Origin: CAYYFX01 sp964471155
GTDB taxonomy: Bacteria > ARS69
DNA: 33,698 nt
Assembly (NCBI GenBank): GCA_964471155.1
Contig: CAYYFX010000040.1
Location: 1 to 33,698, forward strand
Direction of reading: 5' to 3'
The notes beneath the pieces are model-generated. The model worked only from the letters and a program-made list of their open reading frames with translations, was not told the DNA's origin and made no database searches. The position numbers were made by a program, and so were the translations under genes. Shown here piece after piece: positions 1 to 8,277 of this stretch (positions are counted from its first letter, which is position 1; every line of letters begins with the position of its first letter).

Positions 1-12
1 TCAGCCTAGTAC

Positions 13-27
13 CCGGAGAGTCTCCGG
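13..27. repeat. Short perfect inverted repeat upstream of the protease gene
   Basis: Seven-base arms CCGGAGA and TCTCCGG flank one central base. The repeat lies about 135 bases before the metalloprotease start. It could be an operator or the tail of a terminator for a gene left of the window. Bases 1-160 hold no gene I can support. A weak TAGGAT at 43-48 lacks a convincing -35 partner, so no promoter is called. Confidence 0.25.
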
Positions 28-160
28 AGTCCAGCCGTTCCATAGGATCTAGGCGGCCGCTCGACCGGCGCGCGTCCCCCGGTGGCGGCGGGGCACGCGC
101 GTTTCCGGTCTCAGGGGCAGGAGTCGGTCCGACTCCCCACTCCAGCCCCGAGGTGGACCC

Positions 161-3100
161 GTGATGTCGCTCCCGCCCGTCGCCCCCGCCGCCCGCCTCG
201 CGCCGGCGGCCGCCCTCGTCCTGCTCGCGCTCGCCGCGCCGCCGCGCGTGCGCGCCGCCGCGCCCGCGGAGTCCTTTCCGCACGACCGCCTCTGCGGCCT
301 GCCCGCGTTCCTCGCGGACTCCCCGGAGCGGCGCGCGCGCTTCGAGGTGCACCGCGGCCTCAAGCGGCGCACGGAGGCCGCACGGTTCGACCGCGAACGG
401 CTCGAGGCCGGACGCCTGCGCGCCGCCCCCCCGGATTCCCCCGGCCTGGGCGCGGTGGGCGGCACCGTCGCCTTCCCCGTGCTGCTGGGGTCCTTCCCGG
501 AGGCGGCGCCCGCCGTGCCCGCGTCGGCCTTCCAGGCCATGCTGTTCGGCACCTGGCCCACGGGCACGCTGACCCAGTACTTCGAGGAGACGTCCTACGG
601 GGCGCTGCACCTCACCGGCGACGTCGTGGAGTGGCACCGCGTGCAGCAGAACGCGTTCTACTACGCCGGCGACACGTCCGGGCTCGGCACGGACGCGCAC
701 GTGGACGAGTTCATCCACGAGCTGCTGGACAACGCGGACGCGACGGTGGACTTCCGCATCTACGACAACGACGGCCCCGACGGCGTCCCCGACTCCGGCG
801 ACGACGACGGCTTCGTGGACTTCATCGGCGTGATCCACGCCGACATCGGCGGCGAGTACGGCACCGGCGGCATCTGGTCCCACCGCAGCCGGCTGGCCGC
901 GCTCACCGCCGGCATCCACGTCACCGGCGACATCGGGCACGGCGGTCTCCCCATCCGTGTGGACGACTACACGATCATGTCCGCGTACAACAGCGCCGGC
1001 ATGCAGCGCGAGATCGGTGTCTTCGCGCACGAGGTGGGCCACGCCTTCGGGCTCCCGGACCTGTACGACACGAAGGACGACGTGACCGGGAAGAGCGCCG
1101 GCATCGGCGCCTGGGGCATCATGGGGACGGGCACGTGGGGGCATCCGGAGAGCCCGCCACACTTCTGCGCGTGGTCGAAGCAGGAGCTGGGCTGGATCGT
1201 CCCGGGAGTCGTCACGCAGGACCTGTTCCACTGGCCAGTGGCGTCGTCCTCGCAGTCCCCCACCGCGTTCCGCATGTGGACGGGCGGGAGCGCGAACACG
1301 CCGGAGTACTTCCTGGTGGAGTACCGGCGTCGCGTCGGCTTCGACCAGTGGCTGCCGGCGGACGGCGTCCTCGTGTGGCACATCAAGGAGAACAACTTCG
1401 TCCCGTACGGGAGCAGCCTGAACGGCGACGAGCGCTTCAAGCGCGTGGACCTGGAGTGCGCGGACCAGTTCCTCCCCGACCACCTGATCGACGTGGACCA
1501 TCTGGACCAGTTCGGCAGCGGTCCGAGCGGCAACCAGGGCGACGCCGGCGACATGTGGTGCCAGTCCGCCGGCATCTTCGGTCCCGCGACCGAGCCGAGC
1601 AGCGTGTCCTACGGCGGCGTGGACACCGGCGTGATCATCCGCGTGACCAGCCCGTGCGGCGCCACCTCCGTGAACGTGAGCATGACCGTGGGGAACATCG
1701 CCGCGGGATCGGACCTCTGCGTGCGCGATTGCACCACGGACACCTGTCTCGAGCCGTCGGCCTGCGGCTCGTGGTGGGCCAGCCCGGAGATCTGGATCGA
1801 CAACAACGCCGACGGCGTGATCGACCCGCCGACCCCGGGGCTGCCGAACCGCTTCTTCGCGCGCGTGACGAACCAGGGCACGGCGCCCGCGGTGGCCGTG
1901 AAGGTGGACCTGTACGAGGCCACGCCGACGGCCGGGCTGACGTTCCCCGGCCCCACGTCCACGCTGGTGGAGACGGGGACGATCGACCTGATCGGCCCGC
2001 TCGGCGACACGAAGACCGTGTCTTTCGAGCACGTGATCCCGATCCCGCCCGCCGACGTGGACCACTACTGCTACGGCGTCGTGGTCTCGACGTCCGTGGA
2101 CCCGCCGCTCTCCGCGGACGTGCCGGCGGAGAACAACCTCGCGCAGATCAACGTGCAGGAACTGTACGCGAAGGCGGGCGAGACGCCGCCGACCGCGGAG
2201 CCGAACCGGTGCGCCGGCGAGGGGCACGACCTGCGGATGGCGGACGTGTTCACGGCGAAGCGCCGGGTGCAGCTCTGCAACACGCTGCCCGACCTGTGCG
2301 GGTACACGGTGCGGATCGGCAGCCCGCCGGCCTTCGACGACGCGGTGATTCCGGACGACTGGACCGTGCAGCTCTCGACGGTCGCGGGGACGCTGCTGCC
2401 CGGCCAGTGCCTGCCGCTCGACGTCACGGTCACCGACACGGACGCCCACCACCTGGATTTCGCGGTGGTCCCCATCACGCTGATGTGCGGCACGCAGCCC
2501 GTCGGCGGGACGGTGCTGAAGTTCCACATCGACAACTTCCCGCCGCGGGTGGACTGCGCGATGTTCGCCGCCGTGCGGCAGGTCCCGCCCGGCACGGACC
2601 ACCTCCCGCAGGACGAGGCGGTGCGCGTCGAGTGGGACGAGGCGCTGCTGGACTCCATGGGCCACCCGGAGCGCGTGGCGCGCTGGGCAGTGCACCGCGG
2701 CAAGACCCCGTCCTTCCTGCCGACGGGTTCGAATCGCCTGCTGGAGACCTGCCTCGACGGCGACCCCCGCACGCCCCGCTACGACGCGGCGGCGGGACTC
2801 CCGCTGGATCCGGACGAGACCTGGTACCGGATCATCTCCACCGACCGCGCGGGAAACAGCACGGCGTCGTGCGCGTTCCAGGCGGCGGCGCCGCCGGCGT
2901 CCGGCGCACCCGAGGCCTTCCTGCCGGCCCGCCTCGCGCTGGCCGCGCCGCGGCCGAACCCGTTCGACGGCGCCACCACGATCCGCTTCGACGTCCCGAC
3001 CGGGGGGGCGCGCGCCGCGCTGGACGTCCACGACGTGGCCGGCCGTCGCGTGCGCACGCTGCTGGACGGGCACCGCGACGCCGGCACGCACGCGGTGACC

Positions 3101-3211
3101 TGGGACGGGACGGACGCGGACGGCGCGCCCGTGGGCGCGGGGATCTACTTCGTCCGCCTGGGCACCGATCGCGGGGACGCGCTCACGCGCAAGGTGATCC
3201 GCTCGCGCTAG
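161..3211 (+). CDS. Secreted M6-family metalloprotease with FlgD-like C-terminal sorting domain
   Basis: This is a predicted exported zinc endopeptidase of the immune inhibitor A (M6) type, 1016 residues. An Ala/Leu-rich signal peptide covers about residues 8-32. The zinc motif is HEVGHAFGLPDLYD from His290, the HExxHxxGxxDLYD pattern of M6 enzymes, and Glu291 is the expected catalytic base. An IMGTGTWG Met-turn-like segment follows. The middle (about 550-900) looks like beta-sandwich domains with paired cysteines. The last ~90 residues form the FlgD-like Ig domain (NPFDGATTIRF through GIYFVRL), which recurs in three other proteins here and is probably a secretion or anchoring signal. The frame opens with GTG at 161 followed at once by ATG at 164, and either could be the start. 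It is monocistronic and converges on the phosphate transporter gene. Confidence 0.88.
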   Translation: MMSLPPVAPAARLAPAAALVLLALAAPPRVRAAAPAESFPHDRLCGLPAFLADSPERRARFEVHRGLKRRTEAARFDRERLEAGRLRAAPPDSPGLGAVGGTVAFPVLLGSFPEAAPAVPASAFQAMLFGTWPTGTLTQYFEETSYGALHLTGDVVEWHRVQQNAFYYAGDTSGLGTDAHVDEFIHELLDNADATVDFRIYDNDGPDGVPDSGDDDGFVDFIGVIHADIGGEYGTGGIWSHRSRLAALTAGIHVTGDIGHGGLPIRVDDYTIMSAYNSAGMQREIGVFAHEVGHAFGLPDLYDTKDDVTGKSAGIGAWGIMGTGTWGHPESPPHFCAWSKQELGWIVPGVVTQDLFHWPVASSSQSPTAFRMWTGGSANTPEYFLVEYRRRVGFDQWLPADGVLVWHIKENNFVPYGSSLNGDERFKRVDLECADQFLPDHLIDVDHLDQFGSGPSGNQGDAGDMWCQSAGIFGPATEPSSVSYGGVDTGVIIRVTSPCGATSVNVSMTVGNIAAGSDLCVRDCTTDTCLEPSACGSWWASPEIWIDNNADGVIDPPTPGLPNRFFARVTNQGTAPAVAVKVDLYEATPTAGLTFPGPTSTLVETGTIDLIGPLGDTKTVSFEHVIPIPPADVDHYCYGVVVSTSVDPPLSADVPAENNLAQINVQELYAKAGETPPTAEPNRCAGEGHDLRMADVFTAKRRVQLCNTLPDLCGYTVRIGSPPAFDDAVIPDDWTVQLSTVAGTLLPGQCLPLDVTVTDTDAHHLDFAVVPITLMCGTQPVGGTVLKFHIDNFPPRVDCAMFAAVRQVPPGTDHLPQDEAVRVEWDEALLDSMGHPERVARWAVHRGKTPSFLPTGSNRLLETCLDGDPRTPRYDAAAGLPLDPDETWYRIISTDRAGNSTASCAFQAAAPPASGAPEAFLPARLALAAPRPNPFDGATTIRFDVPTGGARAALDVHDVAGRRVRTLLDGHRDAGTHAVTWDGTDADGAPVGAGIYFVRLGTDRGDALTRKVIRSR

Positions 3212-3213
3212 AC

Positions 3214-3265
3214 GGGCGCCGCCCCGGGAGGCCCGCGCCCGGGCCCCCCCGGGACGGGGCGCTCC
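3214..3265. terminator. GC-rich inverted repeat between convergent genes
   Basis: GGGCGCCGCCCCGGG at 3214-3228 is imperfectly complementary to CCCGGGACGGGGCGCTCC at 3248-3265. The repeat sits between the stops of the protease gene and the convergent transporter gene. It could serve both directions, but there is no T tract, so the call is tentative. Confidence 0.25.
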
Positions 3266-3285
3266 CGCACGCGTCGGCCCCCGGC

Positions 3286-4317
3286 TCACACGTTGGCATG
3301 GGCCCAGCGGAAGAGGAGGAGCAGGCCCGCGGACACGAGGGCGGACGCCGGGATGGTGAGGATCCAGGCCCACACGATCCGCCCCGCGATGCCCCACTGC
3401 ACGCCCGAGAGCTTCGTGGTGGAGCCCACGCCGACGATGGCGCCGGTGATGGTGTGCGTCGTGGACACGGGAATGCCGCTGTGGGTGGCGAGGAAGAGCG
3501 TGAAGGCGCCGGCGCTCTCCGCGCAGAAGCCGCCGACGGGGCGGAGCTTCGTCATCTTCATGCCCATGGTCTTCACGATGCGCCACCCGCCGAGCATGGT
3601 TCCCACGGCCATCGCGAGGTGGCACGACAGGATGATCCACAGCGTGTGCGGGTCGGCCAGCGACAGCCGGGTATCGGGTTGCAGCGAGCCGGCGGCCACC
3701 AGGAGCGCCACGATGACCCCCATGGTCTTCTGCGCGTCGTTCCCGCCGTGCCCCAGCGAGTACAGGCAGGCGGAGACGAGCTGGCCGCGGCGGAAGACGC
3801 GGTCCACCTGGGCCGGGCGCCACCGCCGGAAGATCCAGTACACGGAGACCATGAAAGCGAAGCCCAGCACGGCGCCGAGGATGGGCGCGAGCGGGATGAA
3901 CTGCATCGTCTTGAGGATCTTGTCCCAGCGCAGCACGGACCAGCCCGCATGGGCCACGCCGGCGCCGGCCACGCCGCCGATCAGCGCGTGCGACGAGCTC
4001 GTGGGCAGCCCCCACCACCAGGTGAGGAGGTCCCAGATCACCGCTCCCAGCAGGCCGGCCAGCACGACGTAGACATAGGAGGGATCCGCCGCCTCGATCC
4101 TCACGATCTTCGCGATGGTGTCCGCCACCTCCGGTGCGAAGACGAACATGGCGACGAAGTTGAAGAACGCCGCCCACACCACGGCCTGCCCGGGGCGCAG
4201 CACACGCGTGGACACGATCGTGGCGATGGAGTTCGCGGCGTCGTGGAACCCGTTGATGACGTCGAACGCCAGGGCCACGACGACCGTGACGACGACGACG
4301 ATCCAGATCCCGTCCAT
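3286..4317 (-). CDS. pit: PiT-family inorganic phosphate transporter
   Basis: This is a low-affinity phosphate (metal-phosphate)/cation symporter of the inner membrane, 343 residues and almost entirely hydrophobic. Both inverted-repeat signatures of the PiT family are visible: GFHDAANSIATIV at about residues 23-35 and GHGGNDAQKTMGVI near residue 189. The motifs WGLPTSSSHALIGG and GIPVSTTHTITGAIVG are also family hallmarks, one per half. The length fits the short bacterial type that lacks a large cytoplasmic loop. The start ATG lies one base after the stop of the DUF47 gene, so the two are very likely translationally coupled. DUF47/PhoU-like proteins commonly accompany PiT carriers and are thought to control them. 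Confidence 0.95.
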   Translation of the reverse strand: MDGIWIVVVVTVVVALAFDVINGFHDAANSIATIVSTRVLRPGQAVVWAAFFNFVAMFVFAPEVADTIAKIVRIEAADPSYVYVVLAGLLGAVIWDLLTWWWGLPTSSSHALIGGVAGAGVAHAGWSVLRWDKILKTMQFIPLAPILGAVLGFAFMVSVYWIFRRWRPAQVDRVFRRGQLVSACLYSLGHGGNDAQKTMGVIVALLVAAGSLQPDTRLSLADPHTLWIILSCHLAMAVGTMLGGWRIVKTMGMKMTKLRPVGGFCAESAGAFTLFLATHSGIPVSTTHTITGAIVGVGSTTKLSGVQWGIAGRIVWAWILTIPASALVSAGLLLLFRWAHANV

Positions 4318-4318
4318 C

Positions 4319-4945
4319 TCAGGAGTGCTCGAGCGTGACGCCTTCGATTACGTTCGCCACGTCCTCGCAGCGGTCCGTGGCGGATTCCAGCAGCTCGTAG
4401 ATCTCCTTCCACTGGATGATCTTGACCGGGTCCGTCTCCTTCCTGAAGAGGTTGGCGAGCGAGTTCCGCAGCACCGCGTCGGCCTCGTTCTCGAGGCGGT
4501 TCACCTCCACGCACTTGGCGCGGATCATGGCCGGGTGGCTCATGTCCCGCAGCGCCTTCACCGCCTCCTCCAGCGTCTGCGAGGAGCGGACCAGGACGTC
4601 CGCCAGGTCCTGCACGCCCTGCCACATCCGGTCCACTTCGTACAGCTCGATGCGGTCCGCCGCGGCGTCCATGAGATCCATCACGTCGTCCATGCGGGAG
4701 ATCAGCTGGTGGATGTGGTTGCGGTCCAGCGGGGTGATGAACGTCTTGTGCAGCGCCTCCACGCACTGGTGCGTGATGACGTCGGCCTCGTGCTCCAGCT
4801 CCGCGATGCGCTTGACCTTCGGGTGGAGGTTCGCCCCCGTGGCCACGAGGGAGGCGAGCTCCTGGGCCCCGAGGACGATGATCGCGGCGTGGCGCTCGAA
4901 GAAGTCGAAGAAGGCGACTTCGCGCGGCAGGATCCGGCTGAGCAT
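4319..4945 (-). CDS. DUF47 / PhoU-like regulator paired with PiT
   Basis: A 208-residue all-helical cytoplasmic protein of the DUF47 (PhoU-related, TIGR00153-type) family. The frame stays open far upstream, but ATG at 4945 gives the usual family length and N-terminus (MLSRILPREVAFFDFFERHA). A GGGGGAAAG purine run lies upstream. PhoU-like metal-binding E/DxxxD segments are visible: ELEHEADVITHQ, RMDDVMDLMDAAADRIE and SATDRCEDVANVIEG. It is first in a two-gene operon with the PiT transporter, separated by one base. The likely role is gating or sensing for phosphate uptake, inferred from this conserved pairing. The 124 bases upstream contain no clear promoter. Confidence 0.9.
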   Translation of the reverse strand: MLSRILPREVAFFDFFERHAAIIVLGAQELASLVATGANLHPKVKRIAELEHEADVITHQCVEALHKTFITPLDRNHIHQLISRMDDVMDLMDAAADRIELYEVDRMWQGVQDLADVLVRSSQTLEEAVKALRDMSHPAMIRAKCVEVNRLENEADAVLRNSLANLFRKETDPVKIIQWKEIYELLESATDRCEDVANVIEGVTLEHS

Positions 4946-5051
4946 GGCGGTCTTTCCCCCGCAGGGGTTCGGGGATTCCGTACGATAGCAGCGCAGACTA
5001 TCCCGATCCCGCGCCGCCGGGAAGGGCCGGGGGCGGGGCGGGGCGGGACCC

Positions 5052-5068
5052 GGCCGGCGCCGCCGCCG
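5052..5068 (-). terminator. GC hairpin just after the kinase-TPR gene
   Basis: On the minus strand, immediately after the kinase stop, CCGGCG and CGCCGG can pair around a GCGG loop. There is no U tract. This is a weak terminator candidate before the DUF47-pit operon. Confidence 0.25.
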
Positions 5069-5069
5069 G

Positions 5070-7583
5070 TCAGGATCGCGCCGCCCGCTTGGCCCGGATC
5101 CGCTCCACCGCGGGATGGTCCGCCCCGAACACCTCCACGGCGACGGCCTCGGCCCGCTCGTGGTAGCGCTCCGCCGCCGCCGCGTCGCCCAGCGCGGCCT
5201 CGATGTCGCCGAGCCGCTCCAGGTGCGCCACGACGTCGGGCGTGCGCAACCCCGCCTTCTCCACGATGCCGAGGCCGCGCAGCGCCAGGGGCCGCGCCGC
5301 GCCCGGGTCGCCGGTGTCGACCGCCAGGGCGGCCAGCTTGCCCAGGGCCATCGCGACCCGCGGGTGGTCCGGGCCGTAGACCGCCTCCCAGATGCGAAGC
5401 GCGCGTTCCGCGAGCGCGTGCGCCGCCGCCGCCTCGCCGAGCGCGGCCTCCAGGGCGGACAGGTTCGCCGCGGCCACCCCCACCTCGGGATGGTCGGGGC
5501 CGAGCGTCCGCTCCAGCAGCTCCAGCACGCGGCGCTGCTGCGCGCGCGCGCCCTCCGCGTCGCCGGCCTGGTACATCGCCCCCGCGATCGCGCCGCGCGC
5601 CTGCACGGTGCGGGTGTGGCCCTCGCCGAGGACCTTGGCCCAGATCCGGTGCGCATCCTCGAACAGCGGGCGGGCCGTCGCGTAGTCCTCCCGCTTCAGG
5701 TGCACGGAGCCCAGGTTGAACGCGGACGACGCCACCCTCTCGTCATCCGGTCCCCACGCCTTCCGCTTGATCGCGAGTGCGCGCTCCTGGCAGGCCGCGC
5801 TCTCGTCGAGTCGGCCGAGGCTCGAGTGCACCACGCCCAGGCCCGTGAGGCTCTGCGCCACGTCCGGGTGATCCGCGCCCAGCGCCCTCTCCCGCACCGC
5901 CAGCGTGTGCTCGTGCGCACGCTGCGCGCCCGCGTAGTCCCCCATCCGCTCCAGCAGGATGCCGTAGTTGTTCAGCGAGATCGCGTAGGCGAGGTCGTCC
6001 TCGCCGAGGATCCGGCGCTTGATGGCCAGGTCCTCCTCGTGCAGGACGCGCGCCTCGTCGTACCGTGCGAGGCCCGTGTACACGTCGGCCAGCGTGCCGA
6101 GGAGGCGCGCCTTCACGAGCGGCTGGTCGTCGAGGTCGGCGTCGATCCTCCCCGCCGCCCGCTCCAGGATGTCGCGCGCGGTGAGCCGCTCCCAGGTAGC
6201 GCCATCGGGATTCGAGACGCGGAACAGGCTCATCATGAACTCCGACACCCGGCGCGACGCCTCCTCCGCCTCCCGGGCCCGCGCCAGGCTCGCCTCGGAG
6301 CGCGAGTACAGCACGCTCATGGCGGCCGCGAACGCGATCAGCGCCAGCAGCGCCCCGACGCCGGCGCCGAACGGCACACGGTTCCTCCGGACGAACTTCC
6401 GCAGCCGGTAGCGCAGCGTGGCGGGGCGCGCCGACACCGGCTCCGAACGGCGGTATCTCTCCAGATCCTCGCGCAGCTCCTCCACGGAGGGGTACCGCTC
6501 GTCCGGATCCCGGCGGAGCGCCTTGCCCACGATGTTGTCGAGGTCGCCGCGCAGCCGTCGGCGGAGCTCCGCGGGCGCCGCGCCGCGACGGCCGGCGATC
6601 TCCTCGGCGGTCCGGCCCTGCCTCCGCTGCGTGACCACCGCGCTCGGCTCCGGCGGATCGTCCTCCAGGAGCGCTCGCACCATCTCCGCGGACCGCGACG
6701 TCTCCCCGTGCGGGTGCCGCCCGGTGAGCAGCTCGTACAGGAGCACGCCGAGCGAGTACACGTCCGCCGCCGTCGTGGTCGGCAGGCCGCGCACGTGCTC
6801 CGGGGACGCGTACGCCGGGGTGAGGAACCCCCGCGTCGTGTGCGCGGCATCGGCGTCCCCGCCCTCCGGATCCACGATCTTCGCGATGCCGAAGTCCAGC
6901 AGCTTCACGGTGCCGTCCGGCGTGACCAGCACGGTGGCCGGCTTGAGGTCNNNNNNNNNNACGAGGTTCCGGTGCGCGTGCGCCACCGCCGCGCACACGG
7001 ACCCGAACAGGCGGATACGCGCGTCCAGGTCCAGGCGCCGCGCGTCCGCCCAGTCCGTGATGCGCTCCCCCTCCACGTGCTCCATGACGAAGTACGGCGT
7101 GCCGTCCTCGGCGGAGCCGCCGTCGTACAGCGAGGCGATGTTCGGATGCCGCAGCCGCGACAGGATGCGCCGCTCGTGGCGGAAGCGCTCCGCGATGCCC
7201 TCGCGCTCCAGGCCGGCGCGCACGATCTTCAACGCGACGCGGTGCTCCAGCTCCCCGTCCGCGCGCTCCGCCAGGAGCACCTCCCCCATGCCGCCGCGCC
7301 CCAGCTCGCGCAGGATCCGGTACGGACCGATCGTGCGCGGCGCGGAAGCCGCGGCCACGGGCGCCGGCGGCGAGGCGTCGAACATCCCGCCGGCCAGGGT
7401 CTCGAGCGAGCCGTCCAGCACGCCGGGCCGCGCGCCCGCCTCCAGGAGCCGGTCCACCTCCTCGCGCAGCGACGCGTCGTGGCCGGCCAGCCGCGCCAGG
7501 CGCGGGCCGCGGTCCGCCGCCGGGAGCTCCAGCAGTTCGTCCAGGATGGCCTCGATGCGCGCCCAGCGCTCGGGCGTGGTCAC
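5070..7583 (-). CDS. Membrane Ser/Thr protein kinase with C-terminal kinesin-light-chain-type TPRs
   Basis: A PknB-like (Hanks-type) kinase of about 837 residues. Glycine loop LGRGGMGEV (about 94-102), ATP-binding Lys119 in VALKI, DFG in LLDFGIAK, and YASPEH as the APE motif. The catalytic loop is interrupted by the 10-N gap: AHRNL, four unknown residues, then DLKPAT. The usual VVHR would fit the four missing residues, and the catalytic Asp212 is visible. Position 217, normally the Mg-binding Asn of DLKPxN, reads Thr. One membrane segment (FGAGVGALLALIAFAAAM) follows the kinase domain, and about 400 residues of TPRs with GxDHPxVA motifs are presumably periplasmic. The GTG start overlaps the sigma gene stop by four bases (GTGA), so the two are co-translated. 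ECF sigma/kinase-TPR pairs are common in Planctomycetes and Acidobacteria. Confidence 0.88.
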   Translation of the reverse strand: MTTPERWARIEAILDELLELPAADRGPRLARLAGHDASLREEVDRLLEAGARPGVLDGSLETLAGGMFDASPPAPVAAASAPRTIGPYRILRELGRGGMGEVLLAERADGELEHRVALKIVRAGLEREGIAERFRHERRILSRLRHPNIASLYDGGSAEDGTPYFVMEHVEGERITDWADARRLDLDARIRLFGSVCAAVAHAHRNLXXXXDLKPATVLVTPDGTVKLLDFGIAKIVDPEGGDADAAHTTRGFLTPAYASPEHVRGLPTTTAADVYSLGVLLYELLTGRHPHGETSRSAEMVRALLEDDPPEPSAVVTQRRQGRTAEEIAGRRGAAPAELRRRLRGDLDNIVGKALRRDPDERYPSVEELREDLERYRRSEPVSARPATLRYRLRKFVRRNRVPFGAGVGALLALIAFAAAMSVLYSRSEASLARAREAEEASRRVSEFMMSLFRVSNPDGATWERLTARDILERAAGRIDADLDDQPLVKARLLGTLADVYTGLARYDEARVLHEEDLAIKRRILGEDDLAYAISLNNYGILLERMGDYAGAQRAHEHTLAVRERALGADHPDVAQSLTGLGVVHSSLGRLDESAACQERALAIKRKAWGPDDERVASSAFNLGSVHLKREDYATARPLFEDAHRIWAKVLGEGHTRTVQARGAIAGAMYQAGDAEGARAQQRRVLELLERTLGPDHPEVGVAAANLSALEAALGEAAAAHALAERALRIWEAVYGPDHPRVAMALGKLAALAVDTGDPGAARPLALRGLGIVEKAGLRTPDVVAHLERLGDIEAALGDAAAAERYHERAEAVAVEVFGADHPAVERIRAKRAARS
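6951..6960. other. Assembly gap (10 N) inside the kinase catalytic loop
   Basis: Ten undetermined bases fall between codons for AHRNL and DLKP. The reading frame is maintained across the gap, and the four masked residues match the length of the usual VVHR of Hanks kinases. The true gap is therefore about ten bases, or differs by a multiple of three. Confidence 0.98.
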
Positions 7584-8137
7584 GCCGGCCCCAGCTGCCC
7601 GTGCAGGAACGAACGCGCCTTGAACCAGTCGCGCTCGATCGTGCGCTCGCCCACGTCCAGTGCCGCGGCCGCCTCCGGGACGGACATGCCCCCGAAGAAG
7701 CGCAGCTCCACGACGCGGACGAGCCGCTCGTTGAACCGCCCGAGCCGCTCCAGGGCCTCCTCCAGCTCCAGGATCCTGAGGATGTCCGGCTCCTGCACCG
7801 CGTGGTGCTCCGCGACCTCCACCGGCTCCGCCCCGCCGCCGCGCTTGGCGGCGAGCTTCGCGCGCGCGTGGTCTACCAGGACAGAACGCATGGCGCGGGA
7901 GGCGACCGCCATGAAGTGCACGCGATCGTTCCAGGACGCCTCCCGCCCCGCGAGCCGCAGGTAGACCTCGTTCACCATGACGGTCGTGCTGAGGGTCCCG
8001 GTCCGGTGCCGGCGCAGGTGCAGGTGGGCGACCTTGCGGAGGTCGCCGTACACCAGCTCGAAGAGGCGGTTCGTGGCCTCCCGGCGCCCGCCGCGGATCT
8101 CGGCGAGGAGACGCGGGATCTCGTCGTTCGCGGACAC
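7580..8137 (-). CDS. ECF-family RNA polymerase sigma factor (TIGR02999-like)
   Basis: A 185-residue extracytoplasmic-function sigma factor. The sigma2 region includes LFELVYGDLRKVAHLHL and the TTVMVNEVYLRL and DRVHFMAVASRAMRSVLVDH segments characteristic of the TIGR02999 group. The sigma4 helix-turn-helix is FGGMSVPEAAAALDVGERTI followed by ERDWFKARSFL. The GTG start at 8137 is chosen because GGGAGGA lies five bases upstream and the length matches the family. The open frame continues upstream only as antisense to another gene. Its stop overlaps the kinase start by four bases. No anti-sigma gene is adjacent, so activity is probably controlled by the partner kinase, as proposed for this ECF class (inference). 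Confidence 0.9.
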   Translation of the reverse strand: MSANDEIPRLLAEIRGGRREATNRLFELVYGDLRKVAHLHLRRHRTGTLSTTVMVNEVYLRLAGREASWNDRVHFMAVASRAMRSVLVDHARAKLAAKRGGGAEPVEVAEHHAVQEPDILRILELEEALERLGRFNERLVRVVELRFFGGMSVPEAAAALDVGERTIERDWFKARSFLHGQLGPA

Positions 8138-8220
8138 GGCATCCTCCCGCGCGGCGGCGGACCGGCGGAGCCTAGCAGACCCGGGACACCGGCCGCGAAC
8201 CGGGAAGCCGCACCTGCGCA

Positions 8221-8252
8221 GCGGCCGCCCCCGCCGGAGCGGGAGCGGCCGC
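8221..8252 (-). terminator. Strong GC hairpin downstream of the secreted-protein gene
   Basis: Two copies of the self-complementary octamer GCGGCCGC flank CCCCGC-CGGA-GCGGGA, giving a stem of 14 positions with one mismatch and a 4-base loop. It begins about 25 bases past the stop of the 687-residue secreted protein and precedes the sigma gene. No U tract is present, so it may be a GC-type terminator or an mRNA-stabilising hairpin. Confidence 0.45.
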
Positions 8253-8277
8253 GGGAAGGGCGGTGGGCCGGGTGCGG

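Noticed and set aside
82..4338. A 1418-codon open frame on the plus strand
   Set aside because: It overlaps the M6 protease in another frame and the pit gene antisense, is Arg/Pro-rich low complexity, and matches no family; long empty frames are expected in GC-rich DNA.
8221..8252. NotI-like GCGGCCGC sites as cloning or vector remnants
   Set aside because: The octamer arises naturally at this base composition, forms a hairpin in an intergenic gap, and no vector sequence is visible.
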